From Betaproteobacteria bacterium (GTDB lineage: Bacteria > Pseudomonadota > Gammaproteobacteria > Burkholderiales > SG8-39): a stretch of 18,228 nucleotides of DNA. The DNA lies in contig SHXL01000033.1 in assembly GCA_009693345.1 (NCBI GenBank), forward strand, positions 1-18,228. The letters run 5' to 3'. Shown one piece after another: positions 7,596-13,575 of the stretch. The notes beneath the pieces were generated by a model, which worked only from the letters and a program-made list of their open reading frames with translations, had not been told where the DNA came from and searched no databases. A program made the translations under genes and the position numbers. The number at the start of each line of letters is the position of its first letter. Positions within the stretch are counted from its first letter, which is position 1.

Positions 7596-8285
7596 CTATT
7601 GTCCGGCGGGTGGCGTCAATCCGGCCTTCAAGATCACCTGCGCCGCCTCAGGCGATGCGAGAAAGCGGAGCAGCGCGCCGACGAAAGTCACCCCGGGGAC
7701 GTGCAGCAGCTCGCTGACCTGCTGGAAGCCGATCTCCGCCTCGCCACGCGCAACGACTGCGGCCACCGGCTCGCCGGACGGCGGCCCACGCACCTTTCGA
7801 CTCTTGCCCGCCACCTGGTCTGCGACGCCGAGCTTCGAGAACAGCGTGGTCCTTAGATAGGTGCCGCTGCCGCTATCCGAGTACGCGAGAGACTTCGCCG
7901 CAAGCAGCGCGTTCCTGAATGACTCGACGCTGCCGATGTCCGGTTTCGCCGCCCCTGCACGCACCACCATGCCGACGAGCGAGCGGGCGAGTTCGACCTT
8001 GCTGTCGGCGCACACCAATCCGCGGCCGCCGAGTTTTTCGGCCGATTCTCCGTCCATGATCACGATGTCCGCGGTTTCGCCCCGCGCGAGACGCGTGGGA
8101 ATCGCCTCCGGCGAGTCGCCCATCGACGGGCCCCGCGTCGTGACCAGGCGGTGGTCGCTCGCGCGTTCGAACGCCGGGCCCAGCTCGGCATAAACGCGGT
8201 AGAAACCGGCCGAGATCATCACGTGCACATCGGCGGCAGATGCTGCGCCCGCAACAAGCAGAGCGGCCACCCCAAGCTTGGACAA
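7596..8285 (-). CDS. ModA-like periplasmic substrate-binding protein, probably internally shortened
   Basis: A 229-residue product resembling molybdate-type extracellular binding proteins: a short signal peptide (MSKLGVAALLVAGAASA), then DVHVMISAGFY, GPSMGDSPEAIPTRLARGE and DIVIMDG in lobe one, YSDSGSGTYL, and GEAEIGFQQVSELLHVPGV near the end. Relatives normally have about 25-30 more residues between VPGV-FVG and the final RFLASPEA segment, covering the last strands that return to lobe one. Here FVG joins directly to ALLRFLASPEA near residue 203 (about base 7675), so an in-frame deletion is suspected. The frame opens with TTG immediately after a stop; an ATG four bases upstream is in another frame, so the true start is uncertain. 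No modB or modC is present. The ligand need not be molybdate, since many orphan relatives exist. Confidence 0.72.
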   Translation of the reverse strand: MSKLGVAALLVAGAASAADVHVMISAGFYRVYAELGPAFERASDHRLVTTRGPSMGDSPEAIPTRLARGETADIVIMDGESAEKLGGRGLVCADSKVELARSLVGMVVRAGAAKPDIGSVESFRNALLAAKSLAYSDSGSGTYLRTTLFSKLGVADQVAGKSRKVRGPPSGEPVAAVVARGEAEIGFQQVSELLHVPGVTFVGALLRFLASPEAAQVILKAGLTPPAGQ

Positions 8286-8299
8286 TCATCGAACAAGCG

Positions 8300-9103
8300 T
8301 CATCTCACTCCGACTCCCTTGAAGAACGTGTAGCAGAAAACGCCGTCTGACTCAGCCGTCCTGTAGAGAGCCCGGACACCTGCGTCGAACTGCTCGGGCT
8401 CCGCGAGCGTGCTCGCGATCGCGGATTCGCGAACCCCCTCGACCATCGCAGTAAAGGTCTTCTTGGTGAAGCCGTCAACGAGGTGGGGCCTGCTTGAATC
8501 CACATACACCATACGGGGGGACACGTGGACCGCGTCGAAACCTGCGTCGATCAGCATTGGATATACCTGCCGACCGATCATCGCGTTGCCACCTGCCCTG
8601 CGCTGCAGCTCCACCTGGCACCAGATCGCCTGCCTGGCTGCGGCGCTGTCGGGGTGGAAGTACGCCGACCCATGGTCCCCTTCGATGACGGTGATGGTAC
8701 CGCCCGGCTTGAGCAGCGCTTTCAGCGCGATGAGCGCCTCGACGGGCTGCGAGAGGTGCTCTAGGACGAAACAAACGAAAACGTGGTCAAAGGATTCGGG
8801 GTCGAATGGCAAAGCGAAGATATCCGCTTGCCGGAATTGCACGTTACCGAGGCCAGCCGCGTCGACCCTCGCCCTCGCCTCTCCGAGGGATTCCACGGAT
8901 ATTTCGATCGAGGTGATGCGCGCGCCCGGGCTATTGCGGCCGAGAGCGACCGTCTGGGCGCCGACACCGCACCCGGCCTCGAGGACCGTGCTGCCCGCCG
9001 GATATGACGTGTCCGAGTGGAGCAGATCCTCCAAGGTCCCGGCCTGGTCGCGCAGACGCTCGCTCTCCCGCGAGTGGTAACCATGCACGTACGCGCTGCT
9101 CAT
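8300..9103 (-). CDS. Class I SAM-dependent methyltransferase (type 11-like)
   Basis: Start chosen at the ATG at 9103 (MSSAYVHGYHSRESERL), preceded by GAGAGAGGG. A longer open frame upstream only reads the AcnX small-subunit gene out of phase. The 267-residue product has a Rossmann methyltransferase core: motif I VLEAGCGVG (40-48), an acidic residue after strand two (Glu67 in SIEIS) for the SAM ribose, QADIFALPF (92-100), FVLEHL (112-117) and LLKPGGTITVIEG. The C-terminal half is more divergent and probably recognises the substrate. No signal peptide is seen. Proteins of this type methylate small molecules, and nothing in the sequence identifies the acceptor. It sits 14 bases after the AcnX small subunit and about 15 before the ModA-like gene. 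Confidence 0.88.
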   Translation of the reverse strand: MSSAYVHGYHSRESERLRDQAGTLEDLLHSDTSYPAGSTVLEAGCGVGAQTVALGRNSPGARITSIEISVESLGEARARVDAAGLGNVQFRQADIFALPFDPESFDHVFVCFVLEHLSQPVEALIALKALLKPGGTITVIEGDHGSAYFHPDSAAARQAIWCQVELQRRAGGNAMIGRQVYPMLIDAGFDAVHVSPRMVYVDSSRPHLVDGFTKKTFTAMVEGVRESAIASTLAEPEQFDAGVRALYRTAESDGVFCYTFFKGVGVR

Positions 9104-9117
9104 CGTCCCTCTCTCAT

Positions 9118-9531
9118 TTAGACCTTGGACTTCAATACTTCGATCAGCTTGCGCTTGGGATCGACGCGCACCCAGTCGCCCGTATTTACCACCTCGCGCG
9201 GATGCGGGTCCCAGCCTTCGGTGATCGGGATGCCGGCGAAGATAGCGCCCTGCACCATCACCGGGTTGGTGACGCCGAAAATGAAGGCCTTGGGCGCGAT
9301 CTTTTTCCATTTGATGTCGTAGAACGCCCAGCCGGCGGCGATGCCGCCTTTCGCGGCGGGGAAGAAGCAGATCTTGTCGACGATGCTGGTGCCTTCGAGC
9401 TTGTGGCCGGGCTTGGTGATCACACCGGTCCAGCGGTCGAGGTCGTAGCGCGGAGAAAAGCCCTCCTCCGATACGACCGCTTCTCCCTCGACCACTGCGC
9501 CGTAGGCGCGCGTTACGGATATGGAGCTCAC
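9118..9531 (-). CDS. Aconitase X small (swivel) subunit, divergent
   Basis: A 137-residue DUF126/aconitase-X swivel domain. The chosen start is the GTG at 9531, which overlaps the stop of the large-subunit gene as GTGA, a typical coupling arrangement. A TTG six codons earlier is possible. Family landmarks are AYGAVVEGEAVV at the N-terminus, FSPRYDLDRWTGVITKPGHKLEGTS-like hinge residues and KICFFPAAKGG. In the archaeal type of this subunit the last motif reads like GKGSTVGS, with serines at the active site. Here it is AKGGIAAG, so both serines are missing. Together with the preceding gene it should form a two-subunit hydro-lyase of the AcnX superfamily, whose known members dehydrate mevalonate 5-phosphate or cis-3-hydroxyproline. 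The changed motif argues for a different substrate or chemistry. Confidence 0.87.
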   Translation of the reverse strand: MSSISVTRAYGAVVEGEAVVSEEGFSPRYDLDRWTGVITKPGHKLEGTSIVDKICFFPAAKGGIAAGWAFYDIKWKKIAPKAFIFGVTNPVMVQGAIFAGIPITEGWDPHPREVVNTGDWVRVDPKRKLIEVLKSKV

Positions 9532-10769
9532 CGCAGAACCCCTGAACAAGAAATCTCAACACAATCTGCCGTTCGCCGGAGAATCGTGTTGAAGCGGTGC
9601 GCGCCGATGATGTTCACGATCTTGGCGGAATTCGAAACCATGTTGGTCCAGCGGTTCGCGATCCGCATCGGCGACAGGTTCTGCAGGATGTAGAAGCAAA
9701 CGCCCTCGAGGATCGTGACGCCCGCATCCTCCAGTGCCTTCGCGTAGCCGAGGTCCCGGCACTGCGCAAGGATCGCGGAGTTGGTGGTGACGATGCAGGT
9801 GCTGCCGGGCTTCACTTTTCTGTCTTTGAAAAGCGAAGCGAGATGTTTCATTTCAAATAGCGACTGTTGCGGCCCGGAGAATACGACCAGGCGTGCATCG
9901 CCGTCGCCGAGGTTGAAACTGGAGAGGGTTTTTTCTATTTGTTCGTCTGTGATTGAAAGACGTTCAGAAGAAATCCTTCCACCAAGAGCAACTTCAATAG
10001 AGGGAGCTTCGGGCGTAACGCCGACGAAGTGGAACATTCCCATGGAGCCATAGCTCGCCAGCGCAACGCCGAGGTGCTTGAGTTCGTCCGCGCCGGGCGT
10101 GCGGTGGTAGCCGTGGAACACGGGAACCGCGTAGTAGTTCTGGTGCGTTTCGCCGACCAGCTTGCCGACCGCGCCCCAGTCGGCGAGGTCGTTCAGCGCT
10201 GCTTTGAGTTCTACCGTAAAGCTTCCACCTCTGTTTTCAGATAAATGAAATCCATATTCGGGAGTGCGCCCGGTGAGAGCGGCGGCGAACGCCGCGGGGC
10301 CGGCCTCGAAGTTGGAGCGCGCGCCGAATACCGAGTTGGCGTAGATCACGGTGCCGGTGTCGCCCCAGGCGACGTGCTCGCCCAGATGGGGCTGGTAGAC
10401 GGTCTGGTAGTTGATGCAGGTATCGGTGGTGACGACGTCCATGCGCCGCAGTGTGGCGATGATTTCCTTTTCCTTCATCGCCTCGCCCGCGTCCTGCCCC
10501 ATGCGCTCGCAGTGCGCGAAGTCGATGCAACGGGCGTTCGTTGTCGTGGGAACGGCGCAACGCGCGAATTGTTTTACTTCATTCCTGAGAAATTCCAGAC
10601 CGGCATCGCCCATGACCTCGATGTCGCCCATCATGTGGACGTTGGTGACCGGCACGAAGCGTTCTGCGCCCCAGAACCTGCCGACTTCGATCTGGTATTC
10701 GAGCGCGCGTTGCGCCGCCGCGCCGCGCCCGCCGCCGAGGATGGACTGCTCCTCGGGGGTCAACTGCAT
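9528..10769 (-). CDS. Aconitase X catalytic (large) subunit
   Basis: A 413-residue DUF521/aconitase-X catalytic domain protein. AcnX enzymes are Fe-S hydro-lyases distantly related to aconitase. Visible landmarks: VTNVHMMGDIEVMGDAG (41-57), TTTNARCIDF (75-84), VTTDTCINYQ (113-122) with Cys118, HVAWGDTGTVIYANSVFGARSN (132-153), FHFVGVTPEAPS, the C-terminal EGVCFYI (355-361) with Cys358, and SNSAK (379-383). Cys118 and Cys358 are the likely cluster ligands, with a third perhaps at Cys81. Canonical members read TCTCAPY at the first site, whereas this one has TDTCINY. No signal peptide is present. The ATG lies 16 bases after fdxA with no clear Shine-Dalgarno site. The overlap with the swivel gene implies equimolar synthesis. 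The substrate is unknown. Confidence 0.9.
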   Translation of the reverse strand: MQLTPEEQSILGGGRGAAAQRALEYQIEVGRFWGAERFVPVTNVHMMGDIEVMGDAGLEFLRNEVKQFARCAVPTTTNARCIDFAHCERMGQDAGEAMKEKEIIATLRRMDVVTTDTCINYQTVYQPHLGEHVAWGDTGTVIYANSVFGARSNFEAGPAAFAAALTGRTPEYGFHLSENRGGSFTVELKAALNDLADWGAVGKLVGETHQNYYAVPVFHGYHRTPGADELKHLGVALASYGSMGMFHFVGVTPEAPSIEVALGGRISSERLSITDEQIEKTLSSFNLGDGDARLVVFSGPQQSLFEMKHLASLFKDRKVKPGSTCIVTTNSAILAQCRDLGYAKALEDAGVTILEGVCFYILQNLSPMRIANRWTNMVSNSAKIVNIIGAHRFNTILRRTADCVEISCSGVLR

Positions 10770-10785
10770 GTGGGGAAACCCGTGG

Positions 10786-11124
10786 TCACTCCCCCTTGCC
10801 GGGGTTGGGCGTGAAGTACTTGGCGTACTTGTCGGGCACTTCCTTCCACGCGTCCGCGTCGGGTGGCGGGGTGCCCTTGCGGGTGATATTCGGCCATTTC
10901 ACCGCGAACTCAGTATTGAGTGCGAGCCACTTGTCGGCCTGGGGATCGGAATCCGGCACGATTGCCTTGGGCGGGCATTCCGGTTCGCACACGCCGCAGT
11001 CGATGCACTCGTCCGGGTGGATGACGAGCATGTTCTCGCCCTCGTAGAAACAGTCCACGGGGCACACTTCGATGCAATCCATGTGCTTGCACTTGATGCA
11101 GGCTTCAGTGACGACGTAGGTCAT
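10786..11124 (-). CDS. fdxA: Seven-iron ferredoxin FdxA
   Basis: A 112-residue ferredoxin of the Azotobacter FdI type, carrying one [3Fe-4S] and one [4Fe-4S] cluster as a low-potential electron carrier in the cytosol. The first motif is CIKCKHMDCIEVCP (Cys9 onward) followed by VDCFYEG; the second is CIDCGVCEPECP (around residues 40-51). The C-terminal extension with LNTEFAVKWPNITRKG and PDADAW is diagnostic for FdxA. Length matches the family. The ATG has no Shine-Dalgarno site in front, and a plausible -10 element lies only about a dozen bases upstream, so a leaderless or near-leaderless transcript is possible. It is the first gene of the - strand run and could supply electrons or cluster-related redox to the AcnX pathway, although fdxA is also a general housekeeping gene. 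Confidence 0.96.
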   Translation of the reverse strand: MTYVVTEACIKCKHMDCIEVCPVDCFYEGENMLVIHPDECIDCGVCEPECPPKAIVPDSDPQADKWLALNTEFAVKWPNITRKGTPPPDADAWKEVPDKYAKYFTPNPGKGE

Positions 11125-11128
11125 ATAT

Positions 11129-11146
11129 GCAGATTATCGCATCTGC
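11129..11146 (-). promoter_or_regulatory. Inverted repeat overlapping the putative fdxA promoter
   Basis: The 66-base space between fdxA (-) and the cytochrome b remnant (+) contains GCAGAT and ATCTGC arms separated by six bases, directly in front of the fdxA ATG. On the - strand a TAATCT/GATAAT element falls within it, and TTACAT stands 18 bases upstream of TAATCT as a weak -35. This could be the promoter of the eight-gene run with an overlapping operator. The arms are short, so chance occurrence is possible. Confidence 0.35.
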
Positions 11147-11190
11147 TCCGGGCAATGTAAGGGTTCGATGCCCATGCCGACAAAGGGTGT

Positions 11191-11668
11191 ATGAAGCGAG
11201 TCCATCCCCTGCTAATCCGGATTACCCACTGGGTTAACGCCCTGGCGATCCTCGTGATGGTGATGTCGGGCTGGAAGATCTACAACGCCTCGCCGCTGTT
11301 CGACTTCAGTTTTCCGAACGCCATTACCCTGGGCGGCTGGCTCGGAGGCGCCCTGCAGTGGCATTTCGCCGCCATGTGGCTCTCGCCCTCAACGGCATGA
11401 TTTATCTTGCATACGGCATCCTCTCCGGACACCTTCGGCGCAGGATGTTCCCGATCACCCCCCGGGCCATGATCCATGACGTCTTCAATGCCCTGCGCGG
11501 GCGCCTGGCCCACGACGATCTTTCGGTCTACAACGCGGCGCAGAAAGCCTGCCTACCTTGGTACGATCCTGCTCGCCATCGGCCTGATCCTCTCCGGCCT
11601 TGCGATCTGGAAACCGGTGCAGCTGTACTGGCTGGCGGCGCTGATGGGCGATTTCGAAGGCGCGCGCC
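11191..11668 (+). pseudogene. Cytochrome b561-type membrane protein, frameshifted and C-terminally truncated
   Basis: The frame starting at ATG 11191 reads MKRVHPLLIRITHWVNALAI, a helix with the His ligand typical of cytochrome b/b6-domain proteins, but stops at 11398-11400. Homology continues in another frame (ALNGMIYLAYGILSGHLRRR, about 11383-11549) and then returns to the first frame (AYLGTILLAIGLILSGLAIW, from about 11551). One base is missing near 11380-11384 and one extra base is present near 11549-11551, so the two shifts compensate. The remaining sequence holds three membrane helices and ends after GDFEGAR at about 11667. The fourth helix, with the remaining heme ligand, is gone, replaced by a reversed dioxygenase gene fragment. 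Relatives pass electrons between quinol and a periplasmic molybdopterin enzyme. Sequencing error could explain the frameshifts but not the truncation. Confidence 0.8.
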
Positions 11669-11784
11669 GGCGCGCCGGACTTGTAGAACGGCCCCTCGAC
11701 GTCGCTGGGTGTCGGGGCACCGCATTGCGACTGGGCCAGGGCGGCAAATGGAATCGCAAGCAGTACAAGACTGACAGCTTTCAT
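11659..11784 (-). pseudogene. N-terminal fragment of an exported intradiol ring-cleavage dioxygenase-like protein
   Basis: From the ATG at 11784, behind an AAGGGA site, the frame encodes a signal peptide (MKAVSLVLLAIPFAALAQ) and then CGAPTPSDVEGPFYKSGAPARA. PT-x-DVEGPFYK-x-GAP is the hallmark entry of secreted intradiol dioxygenase-like proteins, which use a non-heme iron to open catechol rings. Family resemblance ends after about 42 residues at a GC-rich junction near 11659-11676. Beyond it the open frame is merely the antisense of the cytochrome b gene. The iron-binding Tyr/His residues lie in the missing part, so no activity is expected. The start lies five bases after the rtcB stop, suggesting the complete ancestor was downstream of rtcB in one operon. 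Confidence 0.7.
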
Positions 11785-11789
11785 CGCAG

Positions 11790-12986
11790 CTATCCCTTTA
11801 CGCATACCACCTGCTTCAAAGTATGCACCACCTCAACCAGATCGCTCTGGTTCGCCATCACCTCGTCGATGTCCTTGTAGGCGCCAGGAATTTCATCCAG
11901 GACGCCTTTGTCCTTTCGGCAGATTACGCCTTCGGTCTGTTTTTCGAGATCCGCCGTCGAAAATCTCTTTTCAGCCTGCGTGCGGCTCATTCTGCGCCCC
12001 GCCCCATGGGCGCAGGACTGAAAACTTTCCGCCGAACCCTTGCCGCGCACGATGTAGCTGCGCGCGCCCATGCTGCCCGGGATGATACCGAGGTCGCCGG
12101 CGCGGGCACGGATCGCGCCCTTGCGCGTCAGCCAGACTTCCTCGCCATAATGCCGCTCCCGCTCCACGTAGTTGTGGTGGCAATTTACCGCTTCGTTGGT
12201 GACTTCGAACGAAGGCAGGTGGCGCCGCAGCGCTTCCAGCACCAGGTCCATCATCTCGGCGCGGTTGGCGCTGGCGTAGTCCTGCGCCCAGCCGACCGCC
12301 TCGACGTAGTCGTCGAAATGCGCCGCGCCTTCGCGAAAGTAGGCGAGATCGCGATCCGGCAACTGGATCTGATTTTTTTCAGCGTCCTTTCTCGCTAATT
12401 GGATGAAGTAGCTGCCGATCGCGTTGCCCATGCCGCGGCTGCCGGAGTGCAGCATCACCCACACCCGGTTCGATTCGTCCAGGCAAACCTCGATGAAATG
12501 GTTGCCGCCGCCCAGCGTTCCCATCTGCCGCACCCAGCTCGAGCGCTTACCGACGCGTTTTTCAATGCCAGGGTGTTTCGCCCTGATCTTCTTCAATTCC
12601 CTTGCAAAGGGCGTAACTGCAGAAACCCTTGCCTCTCCTTCGTCGTGCTGCTTGAAGCCGACCGGCACGTCGCGTGAGATCTGGTTGAAGACTTTTTGCA
12701 ATGCTTTTTCTTCAATTTCATTTCCAGTAAGGGAAAGTCGGGTCGCGATCATCCCGCAGCCGATATCCACCCCGACCGCCGCGGGAATGATGGCGCGCAG
12801 CGTGGGGATCACCGAGCCGACCGTCGCACCGATTCCCAGGTGCACGTCGGGCATCGCCGCGACGTGGTGGTGCACGATCGGCAGCCGGGAAACATTCACC
12901 AGCTGCTGGCGCGCGGCTGCCTCAATCTCCGCGGTATAGACCTTCACCGGGACGCCACCTTCGCGGATTTCCTGCAGCACGGGCAT
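11790..12986 (-). CDS. rtcB: RNA-splicing ligase RtcB (3'-phosphate/5'-OH RNA ligase)
   Basis: RtcB joins RNA 3'-phosphate or 2',3'-cyclic phosphate ends to 5'-OH ends using GTP and Mn, and acts in tRNA and rRNA repair. With the start at MPVLQEIREGG the protein has 398 residues, against 408 in E. coli. The active site is complete: Asp74 and Cys77 in GVDIGCGM, His163 in GGGNHF, His180 in LHSGSRG, the CHHNYV histidines near 270, and His327 in AHGAGRRMSR, the residue that becomes guanylated. Active-site positions are close to those of E. coli (Cys78, His337), supporting this start; an ATG at 13022 would add 12 residues, and neither has a clear Shine-Dalgarno site. No rtcA, rtcR or archease gene is adjacent. 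It is the only clearly intact gene between 11191 and 13575. Confidence 0.95.
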   Translation of the reverse strand: MPVLQEIREGGVPVKVYTAEIEAAARQQLVNVSRLPIVHHHVAAMPDVHLGIGATVGSVIPTLRAIIPAAVGVDIGCGMIATRLSLTGNEIEEKALQKVFNQISRDVPVGFKQHDEGEARVSAVTPFARELKKIRAKHPGIEKRVGKRSSWVRQMGTLGGGNHFIEVCLDESNRVWVMLHSGSRGMGNAIGSYFIQLARKDAEKNQIQLPDRDLAYFREGAAHFDDYVEAVGWAQDYASANRAEMMDLVLEALRRHLPSFEVTNEAVNCHHNYVERERHYGEEVWLTRKGAIRARAGDLGIIPGSMGARSYIVRGKGSAESFQSCAHGAGRRMSRTQAEKRFSTADLEKQTEGVICRKDKGVLDEIPGAYKDIDEVMANQSDLVEVVHTLKQVVCVKG

Positions 12987-13030
12987 GCTGTGATAATAGT
13001 GCGATAACGAATTGAGGACCATGGTTCCGC

Positions 13031-13575
13031 ATGTTGAATCGTTGCTTCATTCTTGCATCCATTGTCATTGCGTTTTCCACGCCGGCGACGACGCACGCGC
13101 AGCAATACCCCGCCAAACCCGTAAAAATAATCGTCGCGTTCCCGCCGGGCGGCGGCAACGATTTCATCGCGCGCTTCGTCGCGCAGCGCCTGAGCGTCGC
13201 GCTTGGCCAGCAGTTCGTGGTGGAAAACAAACCCGGGGCGGGCGGCACCATCGGTTTCGAGTTCGGCCTCAAGGCGCCGCCCTGACCGACACCATCGCAG
13301 GGCAGACGAACGCACTTTTCGGCAGCGTTGCGAATACCCTGCCCCATGTGCGCAACAGAAGATTGCGCGCCCTCGCCGTGGCCACGCTGGAGCGGTGGAT
13401 CGCCTCAATGCGGAAGTGACGAAGGTACTGAAGCTGAAGGAAGCCTCGGACCAGCTTCAGAACGACGGCGTGTCACCCGCCGGCGGTGCGCCCGAAGGAA
13501 TTCCGTGCCGCGATCCGCAGGGATATCGAACTCTGGCGCAGGGTCGTGAGCGACGCCGGCGTGAAAGCGGAGTAA
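13031..13575 (+). pseudogene. Bug/TctC receptor pseudogene with large internal deletions
   Basis: An ATG at 13031 begins a normal receptor: signal peptide (MLNRCFILASIVIAFSTPATTHAQ), YPAKPVKIIVAFPPGGGNDF and NKPGAGGTIGFEFGL, then a stop at 13283-13285. Recognisable Bug pieces continue in other frames. GQTNALFGSVANTLPHVR and RALAVAT lie at about 13290-13390. RLNAEVTKVLKLKEASDQL lies at about 13398-13455. KEFRAAIRRDIELWRRVVSD ends at the stop 13573-13575. Reading frames change at least three times and roughly 150 residues of the usual 325 are missing, mainly the middle of lobe one and lobe two. No functional product is expected. It starts within 45 bases of the divergent rtcB start and ends one base from the convergent glycine-zipper gene. 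Confidence 0.88.

Noticed and set aside
9104..9562. Upstream extension of the methyltransferase frame, giving 420 residues
   Set aside because: The extra residues are the AcnX swivel gene read out of phase; the ATG at 9103 has a good GAGAGAGGG site and begins the family-like sequence.
11485..11658. Continuation of the dioxygenase fragment frame beyond the junction
   Set aside because: Past about 11659 this frame is the antisense of the cytochrome b remnant and no longer resembles an intradiol dioxygenase.
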